Source of the DNA: Sphingomonadaceae bacterium
GTDB taxonomy: Bacteria; Pseudomonadota; Alphaproteobacteria; Sphingomonadales; Sphingomonadaceae
Direction: 5' to 3'
DNA: 64,000 nucleotides
NCBI GenBank assembly: GCA_029268145.1
Contig: JAJUHA010000001.1
Span: 124,001 to 188,000 of the forward strand
Shown: positions 1-9,025 of the stretch, one piece after another
Numbering within the stretch: position 1 is the first letter of the stretch
How the letters are laid out: each line of letters opens with the position of its first letter
Notes under the pieces: generated by a model
The model's input: the letters and a program-made list of their open reading frames with translations, nothing else
Database searches by the model: none
What the model was told of the DNA's origin: nothing
Position numbers and translations under genes: made by a program

Positions 1-264
1 GAGGATGTCGGACGTGGCGGCCAGCCGCCGCGCCACCTCGAGGCCCGCGGGATGCTTGAGGTCGAGGCAGATCGACTGCTTGCCGCGGTTGTACATGGGG
101 AAATAGCCGGCGCCCGAGCCGAGCAGCCGGCGGGTCGCGTCGCCGCCGATCGGCTCCACCTTGACGACCTCGGCACCGAGGTCGGCCAGGATCTGCCCGG
201 CCGCGGGCCCCATCACCATGTGGGTGAACTCGACGACCCGGATTCCCTCGAGCGGTCTGGCCAT
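1..264 (-). CDS. CaiB/BaiF family CoA-transferase (N-terminal part, truncated by window edge)
   Basis: Reverse translation reads MARPLEGIRVVEFTHMVMGPAAGQILADLGAEVVKVEPIGGDATRRLLGSGAGYFPMYNRGKQSICLDLKHPAG, typical of the family N-terminus. Confidence 0.85.
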   Translation of the reverse strand, partial: MARPLEGIRVVEFTHMVMGPAAGQILADLGAEVVKVEPIGGDATRRLLGSGAGYFPMYNRGKQSICLDLKHPAGLEVARRLAATSDIL

Positions 265-328
265 TCTTGCTCCCCGATGCCTGAACGGCCAATATGTCCG
301 GACAAACCGGCGTTGGAAAGGGCAGCGG

Positions 329-1273
329 ATGGGCATGATGGACGGGATCGACGTGCTGGTCTCCGAAGTCGGCCCGCGCGACGGGCTGCAGTCGATCAGG
401 CCGGTGATGCCGACGGCCGCCAAGCTCCGCTGGATCGACGCGCTGGTGGCCGCCGGCGTGCGCGAGATCGAGGTGGGGAGCTTCGTGCCGGCGCAGCTCC
501 TTCCCCAGCTGGCCGACACGGGCGAGGTGGTCCGCGCCGTGAAGGCGCGGCATCCTTCGCTTCACGTCGCCGTTCTGGTCCCCAACGCGAAGGGCGCCGA
601 GGCGGCGCTGGCGGCGGGCGCCGACAAGCTCACCCTGCCGCTCTCGGCCTCGGAGACGCACAGCCTGAAGAACCTGCGGCGCACCCACGCCCAGGTGTTC
701 GAGGAGGTGGCGCGGATCGTCGATCTCCTCTCCGCCGTGCCCGGGGGGCAGCGGCCGCAGTTCGAGGGCGCGGTCTCGACCGCCTTCGGCTGCACGCTGG
801 AGGGCGAGGTGGCTGACACGAAGGTGGTGGCGCTCGCCGAACGGCTCATCGCGCTCGGCTGCGACGAGGTGGGGCTGTCCGACACCTCCGGCTATGCCAA
901 CCCGGCACAGGTCCGGCGGCTGGTGAAGGCGGTGCATGCCGCAATCGGGCCGGAGCGGATGACGGGGCTTCACCTGCACAACACCCGCGGCCTCGGCCTT
1001 GCCAATGTCGTCGCCGGGCTTGAGGTGGGCATCACCACCTTCGATTCGAGTCAGGGCGGGCTCGGTGGCTGCCCGTTCGCACCCGGCGCCTCGGGCAACA
1101 TCGTCACCGAGGATCTCGTCTTCATGCTGGAGGCCATGGGCCTGAGGACCGGGATCGCGCCCGAGGGGCTCGAGGCGGCGCGCGCCGTGCTGGCCGAGGC
1201 GCTTCCCGGCGAGCCGCTCTACGGCTTCGTCCCCGAGGCGGGGCTGCCGCTGGGGTTCCGGCGCGCGGCCTGA
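329..1273 (+). CDS. Hydroxymethylglutaryl-CoA lyase family protein
   Basis: EVGPRDGLQ motif, GLHLHNTRG and GGLGGCPFAPGASGN motifs of the HMGL family. Confidence 0.88.
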   Translation: MGMMDGIDVLVSEVGPRDGLQSIRPVMPTAAKLRWIDALVAAGVREIEVGSFVPAQLLPQLADTGEVVRAVKARHPSLHVAVLVPNAKGAEAALAAGADKLTLPLSASETHSLKNLRRTHAQVFEEVARIVDLLSAVPGGQRPQFEGAVSTAFGCTLEGEVADTKVVALAERLIALGCDEVGLSDTSGYANPAQVRRLVKAVHAAIGPERMTGLHLHNTRGLGLANVVAGLEVGITTFDSSQGGLGGCPFAPGASGNIVTEDLVFMLEAMGLRTGIAPEGLEAARAVLAEALPGEPLYGFVPEAGLPLGFRRAA

Positions 1274-1365
1274 GCCCGCGGCCCCGGGGGGCTTTGCAAC
1301 GCCGCTGTCATGGGGCTAGGGCAGGACAGGAGGGTCCGCTGGCGGGCAAGGCGAGGAGCAGGCAC

Positions 1366-1734
1366 ATGGGACTTTTCTCGAAGCTCAAGGACGCGATCTT
1401 CGGCAGCGCCGAGGCGAAGGAGATCGCCCCGCCACCCCCACCCGTGCCCGCGGCCGCAGCGCCGGCTGCCCCGGCAGCGCCGGCCGCCCCGGCGCCGCAG
1501 CCGATCGATGTCGAGAAGGTGCTCGACTACATGGCCGAGAAGCGGGGTCAGCCCAACAACTGGCGGACCTCCATCGTCGATCTCATGAAGCTCGTCGGCA
1601 TGGATTCCTCGCTCGCCGCGCGCAAGGAACTGGCCGAGGATCTCGGCTACACCGGCCCGCTCGACGGCTCGGCCGAGATGAACCTCTGGCTCCACAAGAA
1701 GGTGATGGAACGGCTGGCGCAGGAGCGGGTCTGA
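1366..1734 (+). CDS. DUF3597-type protein (Ala/Pro-rich N-terminal linker)
   Basis: MGLFSKLKDAIFG... and C-terminal VLDYMAEKRGQPNNWRTSIVDLMKLVGMDSSLAARKELAEDLGYTG; internal start chosen from ORF 1294..1734. Confidence 0.75.
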   Translation: MGLFSKLKDAIFGSAEAKEIAPPPPPVPAAAAPAAPAAPAAPAPQPIDVEKVLDYMAEKRGQPNNWRTSIVDLMKLVGMDSSLAARKELAEDLGYTGPLDGSAEMNLWLHKKVMERLAQERV

Positions 1735-1738
1735 GCCG

Positions 1739-2338
1739 CTAGCGGCCGTCCGCCGACCCCAGCAGCAGGATGGCATGGTCGGCGCGCATATTGGGGTGAA
1801 CCCTCACCCTGCGCGTGCCGGCGAGCCAGGTTTCCGAGAGGATCGCAGCGCCCCTGGCGCGTGCGAGCGCGCGGAAGTCGCGGATGGTGCACAGGTGGAT
1901 GTTCTCGGTCTCGAACCAGGGCTCCGGCAGGCCCGGCGTGACCGGCATGCGCCCGCCGAGCAGGAGGTCGAGCCGCACCCGCCAGTGGCCGAAGTTCGGG
2001 AAGGAGACGATCGCCCGGCGACCGATCCGCAGCAGCTCGTCGAGCACGCGCGCCGGCGCGCGCATCGCCTGCAGCGTCTCCGAGAGGATTGCATAGTCCA
2101 CCGACCGGCTGGGAAAGTCGGCAAGGTCGCTGTCCGCGTCGCCCTGCACGACCGAGAGCCCATGGGCGAGCGCAGCCGAGACGCGCGCCGGATCGAGCTC
2201 GATCCCGCGGCCGTCCACACCCTTGGCATCGCGCAGGTGGCGCAGCAGACGGCCGTCGGAGCAGCCGACGTCGAGCACGGTCGCGCCCCGGGGGATGAGA
2301 TCGGCGACGGCGGCAAGCCGGAACGGAAGTCCGTTCAC
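1739..2338 (-). CDS. metW: Methionine biosynthesis protein MetW (SAM methyltransferase fold)
   Basis: [15 protein letters not shown] motif; overlaps the metX 3' end. Confidence 0.88.
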   Translation of the reverse strand: MNGLPFRLAAVADLIPRGATVLDVGCSDGRLLRHLRDAKGVDGRGIELDPARVSAALAHGLSVVQGDADSDLADFPSRSVDYAILSETLQAMRAPARVLDELLRIGRRAIVSFPNFGHWRVRLDLLLGGRMPVTPGLPEPWFETENIHLCTIRDFRALARARGAAILSETWLAGTRRVRVHPNMRADHAILLLGSADGR

Positions 2339-3450
2339 GCCGCCTCCACCGCGCGCAGGAAGCCATCGACCAGCCGGTTGAGCTCGGGCGAATCGAGCAG
2401 GAAGCTGTCATGCCCGTGCGGGCTGGAGAGCTCGACGAAGCTCGCGTGCGCCCCGGCGGCAACGAGGGCCTGGACGATCCGCTTCGACTCGCTCGTCGGA
2501 TAGAGCCAGTCGCTGTCGTAGGAGACGAGGGCGAAGCGCGCCGAGGCGCCGCGGAAGGCGGCGGAAAGCGAGCCCTGGTGCGGCTCGGCGAGGTCGAAAT
2601 AGTCCATCGCCCGGGTGATGACGAGGTAGGAGTTGGCGTCGAACCGGCGGACGAAGCTCATGCCCTGGTGGCGCAGGTAGGATTCGACCTGGAAGTCGGC
2701 GTCGAAGCCGAAGCTCAGGGTGTCGCGCTCCTGGAGGCGGCGGCCGAACCGCTCGGTCAGCCCGGCCTCGGAGAGATAGGTGATGTGCGCGGCCATCCGG
2801 GCGACGGCAAGGCCGGCGGAGGGAGTCCGCCCGGCCTCGAGGAAGCGGCCGCCGCACCAGTCGGGGTCGGCCATGATCGCCTGCCGGCCGACCTCGTGGA
2901 AGGCGATGTTCTGGGCGCTGTGGCGCGCCGCCGTGGCGATGGCGATGACGGCGCGGGCGCGATCGGGGTAGAGGCTGGCGAACTGGAGCGCCTGCATCCC
3001 GCCCATCGAGCCCCCGATGACGGCGAGCAGCCGGCCGATTCCCAGCGAATCGAGCAGCGCGGCCTGGGCACGGACCATGTCGGCGATGGTGATGACCGGG
3101 AAGTCGATCGCCCAGGGCCTGCCCGTTGCCGGGTTCGGGCTGGCCGGCCCCTCACTCCCCATGCAGCCGCCGATCACGTTGGCGCAGAGGATGAAGTGGC
3201 GCGCCGGGTCGATCGGCCGCCCCTCCCCCACCATGCGCGCCCACCAGCCGGGCTTGCCGGTGAGCGGATGGTCGCGCGCGACATACTGGTCGCCCGTCAG
3301 CGCGTGGAACAGGAGGATGGCGTTGCCGCCGTCGGGGGCGAGGGCGCCGAGGGTCTCGTAGGCGATCGTCGGGCGCGGCAGGATGCGCCCGCTGTCGAGG
3401 CGGAGGTCGGCGGGCAGCCGGAGCGACCGGTGGGGGAAGGGCTGGTTCAT
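2335..3450 (-). CDS. metX: Homoserine O-acyltransferase (MetX)
   Basis: [21 protein letters not shown] nucleophile elbow, [10 protein letters not shown]-terminal motif. Confidence 0.92.
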   Translation of the reverse strand: MNQPFPHRSLRLPADLRLDSGRILPRPTIAYETLGALAPDGGNAILLFHALTGDQYVARDHPLTGKPGWWARMVGEGRPIDPARHFILCANVIGGCMGSEGPASPNPATGRPWAIDFPVITIADMVRAQAALLDSLGIGRLLAVIGGSMGGMQALQFASLYPDRARAVIAIATAARHSAQNIAFHEVGRQAIMADPDWCGGRFLEAGRTPSAGLAVARMAAHITYLSEAGLTERFGRRLQERDTLSFGFDADFQVESYLRHQGMSFVRRFDANSYLVITRAMDYFDLAEPHQGSLSAAFRGASARFALVSYDSDWLYPTSESKRIVQALVAAGAHASFVELSSPHGHDSFLLDSPELNRLVDGFLRAVEAA

Positions 3451-3580
3451 CGAACGGGCCCGATGGCCTAGCAGGGCGGCGGCAGCCCCGCCAAGCCCGG
3501 CGGGTCCGGCCGGCAGACCGGGCCGGCGCGGCGGCGCGAGGCTTGCCTTTCCCGGCCCCAGCGGGGAAAGGCGGCGGGCC

Positions 3581-4687
3581 ATGACCGACACCCCCGCCCC
3601 GCGCCCGAACCCCTGGATCGGGGCGATCTCCCCCTACAAGCCCGGCGAGGCGAAGCTCGCCGGCCGCGCCGAGCCCATCAAGCTTTCGGCGAACGAGAAC
3701 CCGTGGGGCCCGTCCCCGGTCGCGATCGAGACCGTCCGGGCCCATGCCCGGGGCATCCACCGCTACCCGGATGGCGGCGCCACCCGGCTGCGCGAACGCA
3801 TCGGCTTCCTGCACGGCCTCGATCCCGACCGGATCGTGGTCGGCACGGGTTCCGACGAGATTCTCCAGCTTCTCCCGCTCATCTACTGCGCCGCCGGGGA
3901 CAGCGTGGTCCATGTGCGGCATGGCTTCATGGTCTATCCGATCGCGGCCCGCCGGGCCGGCGCCGAGCCGCTGGCAGCACCCGACACCGACTATACCGCC
4001 GACGTCGACGCGATCCTCGCGACCGTCCGCGCCGACACCCGGATCGTCTATCTCGCCAACCCCAACAACCCGACCGGCACGATGATCCCCGGCAGCGAGG
4101 TGGCGCGGCTCCACGCCGGCCTCAGGCCCGACATCCTCCTCGTCGTCGACCAGGCCTATGCCGAGTATCTGGACGACCCGGACCCCGACGGCGCGCTCGC
4201 GCTCGCGCGGACCGCCGGCAACGTCGTCGTCACCCGGACCTTCTCGAAGATCTACGGCCTCGGCGGGCTTCGCGTAGGCTGGGGAACCGGCCCGGTGCCC
4301 GTCATCGCGGCGCTCAACCGCGTGCGCACCCCCTTCCCGACCGCGACGCTCTCGCTTGCCGCCGCCGAGGCGGCCGTCGCCGACCAGGAGTGGGTGGCGC
4401 GCTGCCGCGAGGCCAACCGCGCCGAGCGCAGCCGGCTTGCCGCCGCGATCGACGCACTTGGCAACCATGGCCTGCGCGCCGTGCCGAGCGCGGCCAACTT
4501 TGTGCTGATGACCTGCCCGGAGACCGGACCGCTGAGCGCTGCCTCGATCAAGGCCGCGCTGGAAGCCGACGGGATCCTGGTGCGGCACCTGCCCGGCCAG
4601 GGCCTGCCGCATGCGCTGCGGATCAGCGTCGGCACCCACGAGGAGACCAGCCGGGTGATCGGGAGCCTGGCACGACTGGCGGCCTGA
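3581..4687 (+). CDS. hisC: Histidinol-phosphate aminotransferase
   Basis: [45 protein letters not shown]. Confidence 0.93.
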   Translation: MTDTPAPRPNPWIGAISPYKPGEAKLAGRAEPIKLSANENPWGPSPVAIETVRAHARGIHRYPDGGATRLRERIGFLHGLDPDRIVVGTGSDEILQLLPLIYCAAGDSVVHVRHGFMVYPIAARRAGAEPLAAPDTDYTADVDAILATVRADTRIVYLANPNNPTGTMIPGSEVARLHAGLRPDILLVVDQAYAEYLDDPDPDGALALARTAGNVVVTRTFSKIYGLGGLRVGWGTGPVPVIAALNRVRTPFPTATLSLAAAEAAVADQEWVARCREANRAERSRLAAAIDALGNHGLRAVPSAANFVLMTCPETGPLSAASIKAALEADGILVRHLPGQGLPHALRISVGTHEETSRVIGSLARLAA

Positions 4688-5625
4688 TGACGCCGTTCGC
4701 GCGGATCGCGATCATCGGTCTCGGCCTCATCGGCTCGTCGCTGGCGCGCGCGGTGAGGGCCCGGATGCCGGGCGTGGCGCTCACCGGCTTCGACCGCGAC
4801 GGCGCGGTGTGCGAAACCGTCCGCCGCCTGTCCCTCCTTGACAGCGTCGCCGGGAGCCCGGCCGCTGCCGTCGCCGGGGCCGATCTCGTCGTGCTCGCCG
4901 TCCCGCTTGGGGCGATGCGCGCCGTCGGCGAGGCGATCCGCCCCGCGCTTGCCGAGGGAGCGATCCTGTCCGACGTCGGCTCCTCGAAGCAGGCCGTGAT
5001 CGACGCGCTCGCCGACTGCGTTCCGCCAGGCGTGCAGCTGGTGCCGGCGCACCCGGTTGCCGGCACCGAGCAGTCCGGTCCCGAAGCGGGGTTCGCAAGC
5101 CTGTTCATGGGCCGCTGGTGCATCCTGACTCCACCCCCAGCGGCCGACCCCGCGGCCGTTGCACGGCTCGCCGACTTCTGGACGCGGCTCGGCTCGCGCG
5201 TCGAGACGATGGACGCGCGCCACCATGACCTGGTGCTGGCGATCACCAGCCACCTGCCCCACCTCATCGCCTATTCGATCGTGGGAACCGCCTCCGACCT
5301 CGAGGACGTGACCAAGGCCGAAGTCATCAAATATTCGGCCGGGGGCTTCCGCGACTTCACCCGGATCGCCGCGTCCGACCCGACCATGTGGCGCGACGTG
5401 TTCCTGATGAACCGGGATGCCGTGCTCGAGATGCTGGCGCGCTTCTCGGAAGACCTCGCCGCGCTCCAGCGGGCGATCCGCTGGGGCGACGGCGAGGCGC
5501 TGTTCCGCAGGTTCGAGGCGAGCCGGGCGATCCGCCGCGCCATCGTCGATGCCGGGCAGGACACCGGGGCGGCCGACTTCGGCCGCAGCCACCCGGAGAC
5601 GCCGGCGACGACTCCGGGCGCCTGA
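4687..5625 (+). CDS. tyrC: Prephenate/arogenate dehydrogenase family protein
   Basis: IAIIGLGLIGSSLARA Rossmann motif; VPAHPVAGTEQSGPEAG; start codon overlaps the hisC stop. Confidence 0.9.
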   Translation: MTPFARIAIIGLGLIGSSLARAVRARMPGVALTGFDRDGAVCETVRRLSLLDSVAGSPAAAVAGADLVVLAVPLGAMRAVGEAIRPALAEGAILSDVGSSKQAVIDALADCVPPGVQLVPAHPVAGTEQSGPEAGFASLFMGRWCILTPPPAADPAAVARLADFWTRLGSRVETMDARHHDLVLAITSHLPHLIAYSIVGTASDLEDVTKAEVIKYSAGGFRDFTRIAASDPTMWRDVFLMNRDAVLEMLARFSEDLAALQRAIRWGDGEALFRRFEASRAIRRAIVDAGQDTGAADFGRSHPETPATTPGA

Positions 5626-5627
5626 CC

Positions 5628-6443
5628 TCAGGCGAGAGCCGCCCGCCGCCGACGCATGCCGGCGCCGACGAGGCCGAAACCGGCGATCAGCATCGCCCAG
5701 GTGGCGGGCTCGGGGATGATGCCCATGGCCGGCAGGTCGAGCAGCTTGATCTGCGTCGCGAGCGCCGACCCGCCGGGGCGGGCGCCGGCGGTCCAGTTCT
5801 GGGTGATCGTGCCCGAAAGGGTGAAGTCGCCGGGCGCGATCCCCTCGTAGAGCAGGATCAGCAGATCGCCGTCAGCCGCGGCGAAGCCGGGGATGACCTG
5901 CCCCGCCGAGACCGAGTCGCTGAAGAGGAGGTCCGAAAAGACGATGCTGTTCGCCGAGCCGCTCGCGGTGCGGATGCGGAACTCGATCGCGGTGATGTCG
6001 GCGAGCGAGGCCCGCGAGTCCGACGCCAGCACGGCCGTCCCGAAGGTGAAGGTGACGATGTTGCCCACCCGCGTCAGGGTGAAGGCGAGCGCCTCGCCAT
6101 TGCCGAAGTCGGCCGAGGTGCCGACGAACGGCGGAACGTTGGTGAGCGCCTGGTCGACCCCGGTTCCGCCGTCGGCGACCGGCAGCCCCGTGGCGGGCGT
6201 TGGCAGATGGTGGCCGCGGCGGCCGGTGGCACCCTGCCGAAGCTGGCCGACCGAGCGCTCGATCGGAACGAGGTGCGACCCGCCGGTCGAGGCGGGAAGG
6301 CCCCGCACCACGTCGAGATAGCCGCCGGAGCCCTCGAACGCGGCATCGCTCGAGCCCGAGAAGCTGAGCGTCACCGCGGCGATTGCCGGCGCGGCGAACA
6401 GGAAGGCGGCCGCGGACGCGGCAAGACCGAGACGGCAATTCAT
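5628..6443 (-). CDS. PEPxxWA-CTERM sorting domain protein
   Basis: Signal peptide MNCRLGLAASAAAFLFAAPAIAA; C-terminus IPEPATWAMLIAGFGLVGAGMRRRRAALA. Confidence 0.88.
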   Translation of the reverse strand: MNCRLGLAASAAAFLFAAPAIAAVTLSFSGSSDAAFEGSGGYLDVVRGLPASTGGSHLVPIERSVGQLRQGATGRRGHHLPTPATGLPVADGGTGVDQALTNVPPFVGTSADFGNGEALAFTLTRVGNIVTFTFGTAVLASDSRASLADITAIEFRIRTASGSANSIVFSDLLFSDSVSAGQVIPGFAAADGDLLILLYEGIAPGDFTLSGTITQNWTAGARPGGSALATQIKLLDLPAMGIIPEPATWAMLIAGFGLVGAGMRRRRAALA

Positions 6444-6587
6444 GGCATGACCCCTGCAACTTGAAGTGGCGAAGCCCCTACCGCCGGCGTCAGGCCCGGC
6501 ACAAGCCCTTCGGCCGGCCGCGCCCACCCGTTAACGCATTTTCATCGAAGGCCGTCAGCCCCGGACGGTCGCGCGCCGATGGCCGCG

Positions 6588-7097
6588 TCAGTCCTCGTGC
6601 GGCATGACGAGGACCTGGGCGGCGATGTCGGCCGGGTGCCCGGCGCGCAGCATCGCCGCCATCTGCCGCGCCCGCGCCCGCGGGTCGGTCATCGGCGGGC
6701 CATAGGGCCCGAGCCGCCGCCGGCGCGCGAAGGCCCGGGCCAGCCGGAGCGCCTCCTCCCGCGGGTCGGTATCGAGGTCCTGCGTGGGCGCCACGCCGTC
6801 AGCGCGAAGCTTCGCCGTGATCCGGCGCAAGCCCAGCCCGCGCGCCTTCATGCCCCGCGTGCGGGCGTCGGCATAGGCCGCCTCGTCGATGTAGCCGCGC
6901 GCTGCCAGCCGGTCGGCGAGCGCGTCGAGATCGGGTGCGGCATCGCCGGCCCAGCCGCGCTGGCGGAGGCGGGCGGCGAGGTGCCGGACGAGGCGGGCGC
7001 GCGTGGTCTGGAACCGCTCGACGTAGCCGAGGGCGAGGGCCTCGAGGCCGGCCTCATCGAGCGGGGCCGGTGCGCGCCGAGTGCGCGATTGCGTCAT
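6588..7097 (-). CDS. recX: Regulatory protein RecX
   Basis: Tandem three-helix-type repeats, FQTTRARLVRHLAARLRQRGW, YIDEAAYADARTRGMKARGLGLRRI. Confidence 0.82.
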   Translation of the reverse strand: MTQSRTRRAPAPLDEAGLEALALGYVERFQTTRARLVRHLAARLRQRGWAGDAAPDLDALADRLAARGYIDEAAYADARTRGMKARGLGLRRITAKLRADGVAPTQDLDTDPREEALRLARAFARRRRLGPYGPPMTDPRARARQMAAMLRAGHPADIAAQVLVMPHED

Positions 7098-7233
7098 GGC
7101 CACCTTGCTGCCACAGTTGTGACGCGATTTGAACGATGACGCGGCGCAAGGCATGAACCTCGTCCGCGCGCAGAGACCCGGAGGACTGGCGCGTGGCCGG
7201 CTCCCGAGGGGGGTGCGAGGGTTGCTTGACACG

Positions 7234-9000
7234 ATGGATTCGATGACCAACGAGATCGCGAAGATTCCCGGCCCGACCCCGCTTGCCAGCGGCATTCCCG
7301 TCAATCGCGGCAATTTCCCGACGCTCCTCGCAGCGCTGGACTATGCCGCAACCGGCCAGACCGGCTTCAACTTCCACGATGCCCGGGCCAATCTGGTGCG
7401 GGCCTATCCCTACCGCGAGATGCGCGCCGATGCGCTCCGTGTCGCCGACCGGCTGATCGGGCTCGGCATTGCGCCGGGCGCCCGCGTCGCGCTGCTCGCC
7501 GAGACCGGACCGGACTTCGCGGCCCATTTCTTCGGCGCCCTCTATGCCGCGGTGCTGCCGGTTCCCCTCCCCATGCCCACCTCGTTCGGCGGGCGGGAGA
7601 GCTTCATCGAGCAGCTGCGTCAGCAGATGACGAGCGCCGACCCGGCCCTGGTGGTGGCGCCGGAGGGCCTTCTCCCGCTGGTGGCGGAAGCCGCTGCCGG
7701 GCTGTGCCCGGCCATGTCCTGGGAGGCCTTCGCTGCGCTGCCTGCGTCGGGCGCTCCGCTGCCGTCCCCGGATCCGGACGCGATCGCCTATCTCCAGTAT
7801 TCCAGCGGCTCGACCCGCTTTCCCCACGGGGTCGCCGTGACCCACCGGGCGGTTCTCGCCAACCTCCGCGGCCAGGACTCCGCCATCCGCATGCGCGAGG
7901 GGGATCGCTGCATTTCCTGGCTGCCCTGGTACCATGACATGGGCCTCGTCGGCTGCTTCCTTGCGCCGATGGCCGGGCAGATGTCGGTCGACTATCTCTC
8001 GACCGAGGATTTCGCGCGCCGGCCGCTGTCGTGGCTCACCCTCATCACGCGCAACCCCGGGACCTCGATCAGCTATTCGCCGAGCTTCGGCTACGACATC
8101 TGCGCCCGCCGGATCTCCACCCAGTCGGACGTGAAGAGCCGGTTCGACCTGTCGCGCTGGCGGGTCGCCGGCAATGGCGCCGACATGATCCGGCCCGACA
8201 TCTGCCAGGCCTTCGTCGATGCCTTCGCCGACGCCGGCTTCGACGCCTCGGCCTTCACGCCGAGCTACGGCCTCGCGGAGGCGACGCTGGCCGTCACCAT
8301 CGCGCCGGAACGGCAGGGCATCCTGTGCGATCTGGTGGACGAGCGGCGGCTGTCCGGCGCGAGCGGCATGGCAGACGGCAGCGAGGGCGACCGACCGGCG
8401 CGCTACCGGGCGATCGTCGACTGCGGCACGCCGATCGCCGGCCACCGGGTCGAGATCCGGGACGAGAACGGCGCCGCGCTGCCCGACCGGGAGATCGGCC
8501 GGGTGTTCGTCTCGGGCCCCAGCCTCATGGTCGGCTATTTCCGTGACGAGGAGGCGACGCGCGCCTGCCTCTCCGAGGATGGCTGGCTCGACACCGGCGA
8601 CATGGGCTATCTCATCGACGGCCATCTGTTCATCGTCGGCCGCGCCAAGGACATGATCATCCTCAACGGCAGGAACCACTGGCCGCAGGACATCGAGTGG
8701 GCGATCGAGCAGCTCGAGGGATTCAAGGCCGGCGACATCGCGGCCTTCGCCGTGACGCTGCCGAGCGGCGAGGAAATGCCGGCTGTGCTCGTCCAGTGCC
8801 GCACCACCGATCCGGCCGAGCGCGACCGGCTTCGGCAGGTCATCCGGCAGAAGGTCCGCCAGCTCACCGGCATGACCTGCCTCGTCGAGCTGGTTCCGCC
8901 CAAGACCCTGCCGCGCACCACGTCTGGAAAGCTCAGCCGCTCCAAGGCCCGCGCGCTCTATCTGTCCGGCGAAATCGTCCCGCTCGACCGCGCGGCGTGA
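7234..9000 (+). CDS. Fatty acyl-AMP ligase (FAAL, ANL superfamily)
   Basis: AYLQYSSGSTRFPHGV P-loop-like motif, SWLPWYHDMGLVG, GWLDTGDMGYL, RNHWPQDIEW. Confidence 0.88.
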   Translation: MDSMTNEIAKIPGPTPLASGIPVNRGNFPTLLAALDYAATGQTGFNFHDARANLVRAYPYREMRADALRVADRLIGLGIAPGARVALLAETGPDFAAHFFGALYAAVLPVPLPMPTSFGGRESFIEQLRQQMTSADPALVVAPEGLLPLVAEAAAGLCPAMSWEAFAALPASGAPLPSPDPDAIAYLQYSSGSTRFPHGVAVTHRAVLANLRGQDSAIRMREGDRCISWLPWYHDMGLVGCFLAPMAGQMSVDYLSTEDFARRPLSWLTLITRNPGTSISYSPSFGYDICARRISTQSDVKSRFDLSRWRVAGNGADMIRPDICQAFVDAFADAGFDASAFTPSYGLAEATLAVTIAPERQGILCDLVDERRLSGASGMADGSEGDRPARYRAIVDCGTPIAGHRVEIRDENGAALPDREIGRVFVSGPSLMVGYFRDEEATRACLSEDGWLDTGDMGYLIDGHLFIVGRAKDMIILNGRNHWPQDIEWAIEQLEGFKAGDIAAFAVTLPSGEEMPAVLVQCRTTDPAERDRLRQVIRQKVRQLTGMTCLVELVPPKTLPRTTSGKLSRSKARALYLSGEIVPLDRAA

Positions 9001-9025
9001 CGCCGGCCCCTTGAGCAGGCACCGG

